Below, one piece after another: positions 44,684 through 52,182 of a stretch of DNA of 64,000 nucleotides; position 1 is the stretch's first letter, and each line of letters opens with the position of its first letter. Position numbers and translations under genes: made by a program. Source of the DNA: SAR86 cluster bacterium AG-349-I13 (GTDB lineage: Bacteria > Pseudomonadota > Gammaproteobacteria > Magnimaribacterales > TMED112); NCBI GenBank assembly GCA_003278815.1, contig QCDB01000001.1, positions 188,001-252,000 of the forward strand, given 5' to 3'. The notes beneath the pieces are model-generated. The model ran no database searches. It had not been told where the DNA came from and saw nothing but the letters and a program-made list of their open reading frames with translations.

Positions 44684-45805
44684 ATGGATTTATTAGAACT
44701 AAGAAAAAAAACCATATCAAATATTCACGAATCTAAATTTAAATTCGTAATTGTTTCCAGTGGCGGGGGAAGCAACGCTATTGGCAGCCTTCTGAAAGTC
44801 CCCGGAGCTAGTAATTCCATATTGGAGGCATACATTCCATACGCTAAAGAATCTTTGGATTTTTACCTTATGAAGAAGCCTGAGTCATATTGTTCTTTAG
44901 ATACTACGACCAGAATGGCTGCTCGAGCTTACAGTGCTGCCAAGAAAATTGACCAAAAAACAGATATAAAACAACTTTTCGGTTTAGCCATATCCGCTAC
45001 TTTAAGTACAAATTACGAAAAAAAAGGAGAACACAGATTTCATATAGCCGTCCAAACAAGAGATTTTTCACAATCAATTTCTTGTATTTTAAATAAAGGG
45101 CAAAGATCGAGAGAACAAGAGGAAGAGTTGGTAACTGAGTTTGTAATCGCTTTAATCTCTGATTGTTGTGGTTTTGAATTTAAATATCCTGAAATAAATG
45201 AAAGTGTAGAGCACGTTAAAATTGCAGCTCAAGAAGGTTGGGCAGACTTAATGTCGGAAAAAATAGAGTTTGTAACTTCAAGCAATCAACAACCTAGATT
45301 AATTTTTCCTGGAGCTTTCAATCCAATGCATGATGGACATATTGCAATGAGTGAATTGGCACAAAAAGAATTAAATGAAAAAGTGTTTTTTGAAATATGC
45401 ATTCAAAATGTTGATAAGCCACCTTTAAGCTATCACCAAATTAAAAAAACCTTAGATCAGTTTAATAGTTCTCAAAATTGGGTTTTAACTAAAGCAGGAA
45501 AATTCTCTGACAAAGCAAGATTATTTCCCAACAGTACTTTTATTATTGGTGCAGATACATTAGTAAGAATTTTTGATGAAAGATTTTATGCAAGCAGAAG
45601 AGAAATGATGGAAGAGTTTCAAATCTTTAATGTAAATAACAATAAATTTTTAGTTTTTGGCAGAGAATACAAAAATAAATTCATTGAGCTGAAAGATATT
45701 CAAATTCCTGATCCAATAAAAAAACTATTTAGAGGTTTTGGTGAAAATATCTTTAGAAAAGATGTATCATCTTCCACAATTAGAGCGAGAAATACAGAAG
45801 AATAG
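44684..45805 (+). CDS. CinA/PncC-like plus NadD-like fusion protein
   Basis: 373 residues. Part 1 (about 20-165) resembles CinA/PncC nicotinamide-nucleotide amidase: VIVSSGGGSNAIGSLLKVPG and SILEAYIPYAKESL, then AISATLSTNYEKKGEHRFHIAV; its first motif lacks the usual Glu/Cys (AESCTGG). Part 2 (about 203-370) is a nucleotidyltransferase with FPGAFNPMHDGH (His216, His219), IIGADTLVRIFD and SSSTIRAR, as in NadD. Alone, PncC makes nicotinate mononucleotide from NMN and NadD adenylates it. A single two-step salvage enzyme is inference. A TATTAT at 44664-44669 may be its -10 box. Confidence 0.8.
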   Translation: MDLLELRKKTISNIHESKFKFVIVSSGGGSNAIGSLLKVPGASNSILEAYIPYAKESLDFYLMKKPESYCSLDTTTRMAARAYSAAKKIDQKTDIKQLFGLAISATLSTNYEKKGEHRFHIAVQTRDFSQSISCILNKGQRSREQEEELVTEFVIALISDCCGFEFKYPEINESVEHVKIAAQEGWADLMSEKIEFVTSSNQQPRLIFPGAFNPMHDGHIAMSELAQKELNEKVFFEICIQNVDKPPLSYHQIKKTLDQFNSSQNWVLTKAGKFSDKARLFPNSTFIIGADTLVRIFDERFYASRREMMEEFQIFNVNNNKFLVFGREYKNKFIELKDIQIPDPIKKLFRGFGENIFRKDVSSSTIRARNTEE

Positions 45806-45806
45806 A

Positions 45807-46073
45807 TCATTCTTCTGGTATATAGCCAGACGGCTTTTCGTAATTTTCGTTATTGAGGAATAAATCCATCTGATTATTAAGCCAAACACGATTTTCTTTG
45901 ATGGATAAATCCAAGTGTTTTTCATTGATTAACATTGTTTGTAAGGCAATCCACTCACTCCAAGCTTTTTGTGAAAAATTGTCTTTGATATGCTCTCCTT
46001 TAGGTCCAGGAATAGGTGGGGATAGCAGTGCATCAAGCTCTTTATGAAATTTTTTGCAAAAGACTTTAGTCAT
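45807..46073 (-). CDS. yggX: Fe(II)-trafficking protein YggX
   Basis: 88 residues, full size. MTKVFCKKFHKELDALLSPPIPG with Cys6 and the C-terminal EKPSGYIPEE are typical. It protects iron-sulfur enzymes from oxidants and may deliver iron. It overlaps mutY by 8 bases; the mutY-yggX pair is conserved in gammaproteobacteria and fits the MutY cluster's need for iron. Confidence 0.95.
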   Translation of the reverse strand: MTKVFCKKFHKELDALLSPPIPGPKGEHIKDNFSQKAWSEWIALQTMLINEKHLDLSIKENRVWLNNQMDLFLNNENYEKPSGYIPEE

Positions 46074-47025
46074 TGCTTAATATTCTATTAAAAATAGGTT
46101 TTGGTATAGCAATTAATGCTAACTCTTTCTTATCAAACCATTTTCCCTCAACATTTTTTGGTTTTTTGCTAGAAATCTTAAAGTTCATATTCAGTGTCCT
46201 GTGAGAAAGATGGTGAATAATTTCAGCTTTTTGATGATCTAATCTGCGCACAGGAGGTATCCATAAATTTTTCCAATAACCCAAATTATGCTCTTTAGTC
46301 ATAAAATATTTTTGATTTTTTTCAATTAGTTGAAATTCAAGAAATTCCTTTCTTCTCTTAGTTGCTTTCTTTGATAATAAGGGGAATTCTCTCCTTAAAT
46401 TTGATTGGCAATTATTATTGACTGGACACAAATTACACTTTGGATTTTTAGGTAGGCATAACTGTGATCCTAAATCCATCACTCCTTGCTGAAAATTAAA
46501 TATATTTTTTTTATCTAAAATATCTTCAGACAAATTCCAAAATACTTTCTCCTCAAAATCCTTCTTGAAGAAAATTCTACTTATTACCTTTTTTACATTA
46601 GCATCCAGAATTGGATATGGTTTATTAAAAGCAATAGAAAGAATTGCTCCAGCTGTTGATCTGCCTACACCAGGCAAACTTATAAGCTCATCATAATTAT
46701 CTGGCATTTCTCCCCTAAACTTATTATGGATAAGCTCTTTGGCTTGAAAGATGTAATTTGCTCTCCTGTAATAGCCTAACCCACTCCAAAGATTATAAAT
46801 ATCATCTTCAGTTGCATTTTTAATTGTTTGTAAATCAGGGTATTTCGCCATAAATCTTTCAAAATAAGCTATCGCTGTATTGACTTGGGTTTGTTGAAGC
46901 ATGACCTCTGAAATCCAGACTCTATATGGTGAAATACTGTATCTCCAAGGAAGGTTTTGGCGACCGTTTTCAACGTACCAGTTTGATATTTTTTCTCCTA
47001 AATTAATGCTTCGTATAGCTTCCAT
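46066..47025 (-). CDS. mutY: A/G-specific adenine DNA glycosylase
   Basis: 319 residues. Removes adenine opposite 8-oxoguanine. Catalytic Glu40 in WISEVMLQQTQV; helix-hairpin-helix LPGVGRSTAGAIL; catalytic Asp in PILDANVKKVISR; [4Fe-4S] Cys set CLPKNPKCNLCPVNNNC; C-terminal NUDIX-like recognition domain (about 225-319). The start overlaps the gpmA end by 23 bases. Confidence 0.95.
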   Translation of the reverse strand: MEAIRSINLGEKISNWYVENGRQNLPWRYSISPYRVWISEVMLQQTQVNTAIAYFERFMAKYPDLQTIKNATEDDIYNLWSGLGYYRRANYIFQAKELIHNKFRGEMPDNYDELISLPGVGRSTAGAILSIAFNKPYPILDANVKKVISRIFFKKDFEEKVFWNLSEDILDKKNIFNFQQGVMDLGSQLCLPKNPKCNLCPVNNNCQSNLRREFPLLSKKATKRRKEFLEFQLIEKNQKYFMTKEHNLGYWKNLWIPPVRRLDHQKAEIIHHLSHRTLNMNFKISSKKPKNVEGKWFDKKELALIAIPKPIFNRILSND

Positions 47026-47605
47026 TTGAAAATTTATAAATAATCGGAACTCCTGTAGCTATTTCAAGTTTTACTATCTCTTGTTCTGATATATCTTCCA
47101 GATGTTTTACAAGTGCTCTTAGTGAATTACCATGTGCTGCAACAAGAATATTTTTTGATGAAAGTTTAGGCTCTATGGTATTTTTAAAGAAAGGAATGAC
47201 TCTGTCATAAGTATCTTTTAGACTCTCACCTCCTGGTGGTTTTATGTCATATGACCTTCTCCAAATCTGAACTTGATCCTTACCAAATCTGACCCTTGCT
47301 TGATCCTTATCCATGCCTGTTAAATCACCGTAAGCTCTTTCATTCAAACTTTTATCTTTAACTATTGTTATATTTGGTTGCTGCATTTCTTCAAGAATTA
47401 TCTCGCCAGTTAATTGTGCCCTGATTAAATCGGAAGTGAACAATAAATCAAAACTTAAATTTTGTTCCTTTAAAGCTTTGCCTGCAGCATGAGCTTCATT
47501 TATTCCTTTTGTTGTTAAGCCTGGATCACGCCATCCGGTGAAAAGGTTTTTTTCATTCCATTCACTTTGACCATGTCGAACTAGAACTAAATAATTTGAA
47601 TTCAT
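47003..47605 (-). CDS. gpmA: 2,3-bisphosphoglycerate-dependent phosphoglycerate mutase, short form
   Basis: 200 residues from the ATG at 47605 (a longer frame upstream carries no recognisable homology and crosses the divergent rhodanese gene). LVLVRHGQSEWNEKNLFTGWRDPGLTTKG holds the phospho-His; the second His is in VAAHGNSLRALVKHLE, and ERAYGDLTGMDKDQ is the acid region. Shorter than E. coli GpmA (250), as in alphaproteobacterial forms. Interconverts 3- and 2-phosphoglycerate. Confidence 0.93.
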   Translation of the reverse strand: MNSNYLVLVRHGQSEWNEKNLFTGWRDPGLTTKGINEAHAAGKALKEQNLSFDLLFTSDLIRAQLTGEIILEEMQQPNITIVKDKSLNERAYGDLTGMDKDQARVRFGKDQVQIWRRSYDIKPPGGESLKDTYDRVIPFFKNTIEPKLSSKNILVAAHGNSLRALVKHLEDISEQEIVKLEIATGVPIIYKFSNGSYTKH

Positions 47606-47657
47606 AATATCTTTAAAATAATCTTTATATTGTATAAGCTTAGAACAATTTTTTAAT

Positions 47658-48062
47658 ATGGATTTCTTCGATTTTCTTATAAGTAGGTGGTATTTATCAC
47701 TTCCATTGCTTATTACATTAATTTTTTGGTACATATATGAGACTAGTAAGGGAGGTAAAAGAATAACACCCTCACAAGCTGTAGATCTCATAAACAATAA
47801 AGACGCCATCTTTGTAGATACTCGTGAAAAAGATAATTTTGATACTGGACATATCCATGGATCTATTAATATCCAAAAAGATTCATTTGAAAAACAGGAA
47901 CATTTGCTAAATAAAGGTAAACCTGTAGTAGTTATTACTGAAAATGGTTTAGATGCTGGCAGTGCCGGAGTTGAATTATTAAAGTTAGGTATTGCAGAGG
48001 TTTATCTGCTCAAAGATGGTCTAATTTCTTGGCAAGAAGAAAGCCTCCCATTAGTAAAATGA
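47658..48062 (+). CDS. YibN-like membrane-anchored rhodanese without cysteine
   Basis: 134 residues. One N-terminal helix (about 10-27), then a rhodanese fold (VDLINNKDAIFVDTREKDNFDTGHIHGSINI, then VYLLKDGLISWQEESLPLVK). It resembles E. coli YibN in layout and length. The active-site loop reads VVVITENGLDAGSAG, and the whole protein has no Cys, so sulfur transfer is not possible. It may be a scaffold or binding domain. It is divergent from gpmA. Confidence 0.85.
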   Translation: MDFFDFLISRWYLSLPLLITLIFWYIYETSKGGKRITPSQAVDLINNKDAIFVDTREKDNFDTGHIHGSINIQKDSFEKQEHLLNKGKPVVVITENGLDAGSAGVELLKLGIAEVYLLKDGLISWQEESLPLVK

Positions 48063-48068
48063 GAGGCT
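48042..48068 (-). terminator. Terminator-like hairpin after the glutamine synthetase gene
   Basis: AGCCTC and GAGGCT pair, followed after one mismatch by CATT/AATG and a 5-base loop. On the minus strand a T-rich run (TTTCTTCTT) follows, so it should end the glutamine synthetase message. It overlaps the last codons of the rhodanese gene. Confidence 0.55.
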
Positions 48069-48076
48069 AACCAATT

Positions 48077-49057
48077 TTATTTTGTTAAAGTGCCAACAAT
48101 GTGCGCAATAATTTTGTAAGGATCTGCATTAGAAGCTGGTCGTCTATCTTCTAGGTATCCATTCCAATCATGCTCAACTGTATAAACAGGTATTCTTATA
48201 CTTGCACCACGATCACTGACCCCGTATGAGAACTCAGTAATTTTTTGTGTTTCATGCAGTCCTGTTAGTCTTTGATCATTATCTGATCCATATGCTGCAA
48301 TCCCTTCTGCATGAACTACTCCAAGTTTGTCACACATAGATGAGAAAAGTTCTTCAGAACCAGCTGTTCTCATTGCTTCGTTGGAGAAATTGGTATGCAT
48401 TCCTGATCCATTCCAATCGCCTTTTTTTGGCTTAGGATGAATATTTACGCCAACACCATACTCTTCGGCAACCTTATATAGTAAATATCTACTTACCCAT
48501 AAATCATCAGCAGCTTTTATACCTTTACCAAAGCATTGATATTCCCATTGCCCTAATGCCACTTCTGCATTGGTACCAGTTAGGCTTATGCCAGCTGCTA
48601 AGCAAGCGTCTAAGTGAGCTTCAGAGACTTCTCTTCCTGACACATTATCAGCTCCAACTCCACAATAGTAGTCTCCTTGTGGTCTTGGTTCGCCTTCTTC
48701 CCAGCCTAATGGTGAGCCATCTTTGTTAGTAAAGAAATATTCTTGCTCAAAACCAAACCACCACTCATCAGAAACAACAGCTTCTGCTGCAGCTCTAGTA
48801 TTTGAGGGATGCGTTTTATGATCTGCTGAATGAACTTGTGTCATGACTAGAAAGTCTGAATAGACTGGACTTTCATAAGTCTGCACAGGCAACAGCAAAC
48901 AATCAGAACTATCTCCTTCCGCTTGTTGCGTCGAAGATCCATCAAAAGACCACTCAGGAGGAGTATCTTCATCAGTTACTTTAATTTTACTTCTCATGGA
49001 AGGCTCTGGTTGAAATCCATCAAGCCAGATATATTCATATTTTTTTAAATCACCCAT
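48077..49057 (-). CDS. glnII: Glutamine synthetase type II (eukaryote-like, GlnII)
   Basis: 326 residues, far shorter than the 470-residue type I enzyme. YEYIWLDGFQ (8-17) and EWSFDGSSTQQAEGDSSDCLLLPV (35-58) open the beta-grasp domain; WWFGFEQEYFF, GVGADNVSGREVSEAHLDACLAAGI, NGSGMHTNFS and EDRRPASNADPY are metal, glutamate and ATP sites of GSII. It makes glutamine from glutamate and ammonia. No adenylylation Tyr loop is expected in this type. TAGGAG lies 5 bases before the ATG at 49057. A glutamine aptamer precedes it, so control is likely by glutamine at the RNA level. Confidence 0.95.
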   Translation of the reverse strand: MGDLKKYEYIWLDGFQPEPSMRSKIKVTDEDTPPEWSFDGSSTQQAEGDSSDCLLLPVQTYESPVYSDFLVMTQVHSADHKTHPSNTRAAAEAVVSDEWWFGFEQEYFFTNKDGSPLGWEEGEPRPQGDYYCGVGADNVSGREVSEAHLDACLAAGISLTGTNAEVALGQWEYQCFGKGIKAADDLWVSRYLLYKVAEEYGVGVNIHPKPKKGDWNGSGMHTNFSNEAMRTAGSEELFSSMCDKLGVVHAEGIAAYGSDNDQRLTGLHETQKITEFSYGVSDRGASIRIPVYTVEHDWNGYLEDRRPASNADPYKIIAHIVGTLTK

Positions 49058-49061
49058 TTTG

Positions 49062-49136
49062 GCTCCTAAAATTTTAAAGTTATTAAATGCATCAATATCT
49101 GCAGGATTTAGAAGCTAAACTCGACCGGGTTTAACG
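49062..49136 (-). promoter_or_regulatory. Expression platform of the glutamine riboswitch
   Basis: On the minus strand, GCTTCTAAA (49107-49115) can pair over nine bases, one of them G-U, with TTTAGGAGC (49062-49070), which holds the Shine-Dalgarno of glnII. A hairpin (49116-49133, TAAACCC/GAGTTTA with one mismatch) stacks directly next to this helix. This fits control of translation, but which state glutamine favours cannot be read from the sequence. Confidence 0.4.
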
Positions 49137-49138
49137 CT

Positions 49139-49187
49139 CGCGTTCCTTCGGTTTTCACCTACTTCCGTCTTTTTTCAAAGATGAACG
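49139..49187 (-). ncRNA. Glutamine riboswitch aptamer (glnA RNA motif)
   Basis: Read on the minus strand: CGTTC (49187-49183) pairs with GAACG (49145-49141) as P1; TCTTT-GAAA-AAAGA forms P2 with a GNRA loop; GGT-GAAA-ACC forms P3. The joining bases ACGGAAGTAGG and CCGAAGGAACGC match the conserved core of the glnA RNA family, whose members bind glutamine. It sits about 80 bases before the glutamine synthetase ATG, the family's known target. Recognised from memory of the motif, not by a covariance search. Confidence 0.9.
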
Positions 49188-49194
49188 ATTTTAA

Positions 49195-49219
49195 CTACTT
49201 CCCTAAAAGGGCCCCTTTT
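49195..49219 (-). other. Possible remnant of a second glutamine aptamer
   Basis: On the minus strand a hairpin (AAAAG/CTTTT, 49205-49219) is followed directly by AGGGAAGTAGT, which matches the aptamer core ACGGAAGTAGG at nine of eleven bases and has the same position after a P2-like stem. The 3' half (CCGAAGGAACGC) is absent. Confidence 0.3.
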
Positions 49220-49250
49220 TAACCATGGAGTATGGTGCAAATGCAATGCA

Positions 49251-49291
49251 ATTCTAATGTAGTATTTTTAAATTAAATTGGCAATTAGAAT
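49251..49291. repeat. Inverted repeat flanking the glnII promoter
   Basis: ATTCTAAT (49251-49258) and its exact complement ATTAGAAT (49284-49291) are 25 bases apart and overlap the -10 and -35 regions of the glnII promoter. It may be an operator or a chance AT-rich repeat. Confidence 0.3.
49256..49284 (-). promoter_or_regulatory. Candidate sigma-70 promoter of glnII
   Basis: On the minus strand, TTGCCA (49284-49279) and TACATT (49261-49256) with a 17-base spacer give a start near 49249. The leader would be about 192 bases and would contain the whole aptamer. It overlaps the inverted repeat at 49251-49291. Confidence 0.5.
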
Positions 49292-49866
49292 CAAGAAAAA
49301 TGCAGAAGAATTTGAGGGATTTTCTGTTCAAGCGCATCAAAACTATGAGAGCCTCCTTCATCAATTACAATTCTTGCTCCAGAAAAATATTTTTCTGCGT
49401 ATTTATAGTCTAAAGTTTCATCACCAGTTTGTAGTAGAACTAAATATCTATCTGGAGTGGGATCCTCAATAAACATTTCTTCTAAGCTATCAATCCAAGC
49501 CTGATCTATGAAATATTTTTCACCGGTATTGGGATTTTCAACATTCCCTCGGTCATTTTCAAAAATTTTATAAGCCCAAACTGCTGGATTAATCATGGCT
49601 GCTTTCAAATTTAAAGTTTCAGCTAGATAAACCGAATAATATCCACCTAGAGAGCTACCTACTAAATGAACATTATATTTGCTTTGCTTTTCTGAAATGA
49701 ATTCTGTTAATTGTTTAACTGCTTCTCTTGGATGATTATTGAGTGTTATTGAAGCTGTATCAAAAATTTCATGATATTTAAGCTCATGTTCAATAAGCTG
49801 TGCTTTTCTTGCTTTCGCGTGAGAGTTCCAACCATGTACGTAAAGAATTAGATCTCTTTTATTCAT
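49291..49866 (-). CDS. yqiA: YqiA-type esterase
   Basis: 191 residues from the ATG at 49866 (a GTG 9 bases upstream is also possible). LILYVHGWNSHAKARKAQ is the oxyanion loop, VGSSLGGYYSVYLAE the nucleophile elbow (Ser), LLQTGDETLDY the acid region and DEGGSHSFDALEQ the His. E. coli YqiA is an esterase of unknown natural substrate. The start lies next to the end of the DUF1249 gene, as in the E. coli yqiB-cpdA-yqiA region. Confidence 0.9.
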   Translation of the reverse strand: MNKRDLILYVHGWNSHAKARKAQLIEHELKYHEIFDTASITLNNHPREAVKQLTEFISEKQSKYNVHLVGSSLGGYYSVYLAETLNLKAAMINPAVWAYKIFENDRGNVENPNTGEKYFIDQAWIDSLEEMFIEDPTPDRYLVLLQTGDETLDYKYAEKYFSGARIVIDEGGSHSFDALEQKIPQILLHFS

Positions 49867-50269
49867 AAAATCCACCTGTGAGAATCATATCAAGAACCTC
49901 AGTAAAAAAACGATTTTGTTGCGACTTTTCATCCAAGGATTTAGGTTGTTTTTCAAATTGAAATGGAAATTTATTAGGTGCATATCCGTTGAAAGAAGCT
50001 ACTTCTACCAATTCAACATCATGATAAACATTCGAGACAAAGTTAAAGGAGTGAAGGATTTTGGATTCTAAGTTAGAAAACTCTAAATGAAGTTCAGCAG
50101 TGTGTTTGGAAATGCTTAAATATTTAATATCTGCAATGAAGCTTTTATTTGCATCATTTTTTTTCAATCTCTGAGTCTTTTTTTTAAAATTTAACATGAT
50201 TTTTTTTAACCGCAGATAATTAGCAGAGCATATAGTTAGATGGTGATTTGTTTTTGTATATTCAGACAT
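49859..50269 (-). CDS. DUF1249 (YqiB-like) protein
   Basis: 136 residues from the ATG at 50269; an earlier in-frame start at 50302 would run into the DUF482 gene. NYLRLKKIM near the start, ELHLEFSNLESKILHSFNFVSNVYHDVELVEVASF and a C-terminal NRFFTEVLDMIL match DUF1249/YqiB, a small cytosolic family of unknown role often near yqiA, as here. It overlaps yqiA by 8 bases and the upstream gene by 8. Confidence 0.82.
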   Translation of the reverse strand: MSEYTKTNHHLTICSANYLRLKKIMLNFKKKTQRLKKNDANKSFIADIKYLSISKHTAELHLEFSNLESKILHSFNFVSNVYHDVELVEVASFNGYAPNKFPFQFEKQPKSLDEKSQQNRFFTEVLDMILTGGFYE

Positions 50270-51350
50270 TTTTAAATGGCAAATAATCTTTTGATTGCTC
50301 AAAATATTCTTTTATATGTTGAGATTCAGTCTCACAATAATTGCTTATAGCGCTTCTAAATCTTTCATCAACTATCCAATGATATGAAGTATTAATTACA
50401 GGCTCAAACCCTCTCTTTAGCTTATGATGTCCTTGTATTCCTGGATCAAATTCTACACATTTATTCTTTATTGCAATTTCAATCCCTTGATAATAACAAC
50501 ATTCGAAATGTAGAAAATTAATATGTTCTTTTGTGCCCCAATACCTTCCAAAAAGTTTGTCTTCAGACTGAAAGAATAAGGCTGCAGCAATCCTTTGACC
50601 TTGTTTATGAGCAAACAAAATAATTGGTTTAAGGTTATTCAATTCTTCAAAAAATGTAGCTGTAAGATAAGGTCTTTGTCCTCGGACGGCATAAGTCATT
50701 GCATAAAATAAATAGAAGTCTTGCCAGTCTTTTTTGGTAATTTTAGTGAGATATTCAAACTCAATGTTGAGTTTCTGAATATAAGCTCTTTCTTTCTTAA
50801 TATTTTTTCTATGTCTTGAAGTGAGTTCAGACAGAAAGCTTTCGAAGTCCTCATATGATCTATTAACCCACTTATAATTACAATCTAACCTCTCTATAAA
50901 ATTATTGGATTTAAAAATTTCCCTTTGTGATTTGTCTACGTATAGCGCATGCAATGAAGAATAACTCTGTTCTTTTGTGTAGGAAATTAAACTACTTAAG
51001 GCTTCTGAGTTAGATTTATAGTCCGGACCAATTATTCTCTTACCATCAACAGGAGTGAAAGGCACACTCATTACAAGTTTTGGGTAATAAGGCTGGCCAT
51101 AACGAAAATAAGTATTAGCCCAAGCATAGTCAAATACAAATTCACCTTGACTATTTAGCTTCTCATAAAAAGGTATTACCGATCCATTTTTATGATTCAG
51201 ACATTTTGTCTTCCATCCAGAATCACTATCAAGGCAGTCTGTCTTATCTAAGGCATTTAAAAAATCAAAAGAAGAAAAAGGATCTTTTGATGGATACGAT
51301 CTAAATACTTGTTCAGCGCACTGGACGCTATTTTCAACTGAAAAGCTCAT
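50262..51350 (-). CDS. DUF482/FemAB-like acyltransferase (GNAT fold)
   Basis: 362 residues. The sequence SVENSVQCAEQVFRSYPSKDPFSSFDFLNALD and a later YYQGIEIAIKNKCVEFDPGIQGHHKLKRGFEP match the DUF482 family, two GNAT domains in tandem like FemA/FemB. The substrate is unknown; peptidoglycan or amino acid transfer has been suggested for relatives. It overlaps ubiA by 17 bases. Confidence 0.85.
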   Translation of the reverse strand: MSFSVENSVQCAEQVFRSYPSKDPFSSFDFLNALDKTDCLDSDSGWKTKCLNHKNGSVIPFYEKLNSQGEFVFDYAWANTYFRYGQPYYPKLVMSVPFTPVDGKRIIGPDYKSNSEALSSLISYTKEQSYSSLHALYVDKSQREIFKSNNFIERLDCNYKWVNRSYEDFESFLSELTSRHRKNIKKERAYIQKLNIEFEYLTKITKKDWQDFYLFYAMTYAVRGQRPYLTATFFEELNNLKPIILFAHKQGQRIAAALFFQSEDKLFGRYWGTKEHINFLHFECCYYQGIEIAIKNKCVEFDPGIQGHHKLKRGFEPVINTSYHWIVDERFRSAISNYCETESQHIKEYFEQSKDYLPFKNV

Positions 51351-52182
51351 TTTGATTTTCTATAAATAATAAAATTGCTATCACTAATCCTATATGGCTA
51401 TTAGCTTTGAATGCATCAAGGTTTTTATTAGCTTTGGATAGTTTATTCTGGAGATAAATTTGATAAAGAAGAAATATTGCTCCTGCTCCAAGAATAAGTG
51501 AAGAATTTTTTATGGCAAAAGTTATGATTACTCCTAAAAATAACATAGAAAACAAAATAACTGCTTTTTGAGTATCGTTGCCAAAGAAAATTGCTGATGA
51601 GTTAAGGCTTAATTTTTTATCATCTTGAATATCACACAAAGCATAATAAGTGTCGTAAGCAATTATCCAAAAAATGCACCCAATATATAAAAAAATTACT
51701 TCAATATTCACTGTTGACTCTGCTATGGAATAAGAAATTGGTAGAGATAATCCAAAAGTTGCACCCAAAAATAATTGAGGCATTGCTAGAAACCTTTTCA
51801 TCAAAGGATAAAAAATAATCATTGGTATTGCGAAATAAGAAACTAGTTTTATAGTGAACGGATTTGTTTGCATGAGCAAAAATATGCAAATACTCGCAAG
51901 TATGACTATAAAAATTCCAGCTTCTGATAGAGATAAATCTTTGCTAGCTATTGGACGACTTTTAGTTCTCTCAACATTTCTATCGAAATCTTTATCTAAA
52001 AAGTCATTTATTGCGCAACCTAGTGATCTTGTCAGAAATGAGCCTAAAACCACTATTGTAAAATTCTCGATATTGAAATTGTTCGATAAGAATAGCCCCC
52101 AAAGGCCAGGCCAAAGCAATAACCAAAACCCTATAGGATTATAGAATCTTATTAGACTCAGATAAGAATTAAGTTTAGTCAT
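51334..52182 (-). CDS. ubiA: 4-hydroxybenzoate octaprenyltransferase
   Basis: 282 residues, about eight or nine membrane helices. The first prenyl-binding motif is NDFLDKDFDRNVERTKSRP and the second is YALCDIQDDKKL, each with Asp residues for Mg2+. It joins a polyprenyl chain to 4-hydroxybenzoate for ubiquinone. It overlaps ubiC by 8 bases, so the first two steps of the pathway are produced together. Confidence 0.95.
   Translation of the reverse strand: MTKLNSYLSLIRFYNPIGFWLLLWPGLWGLFLSNNFNIENFTIVVLGSFLTRSLGCAINDFLDKDFDRNVERTKSRPIASKDLSLSEAGIFIVILASICIFLLMQTNPFTIKLVSYFAIPMIIFYPLMKRFLAMPQLFLGATFGLSLPISYSIAESTVNIEVIFLYIGCIFWIIAYDTYYALCDIQDDKKLSLNSSAIFFGNDTQKAVILFSMLFLGVIITFAIKNSSLILGAGAIFLLYQIYLQNKLSKANKNLDAFKANSHIGLVIAILLFIENQNELFS

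Noticed and set aside
47606-47809. Longer N-terminus for gpmA
   Set aside because: The extra 68 residues have no homology and cross into the divergent rhodanese gene; MNSNYLVLVRHGQ is the normal family start.
49230-49260. Sigma-54/NtrC site for glnII
   Set aside because: TGCA repeats are present (ATTGCATTGCAT) but there is no GG-N10-GC pair in the right order; the sigma-70 pair fits better.
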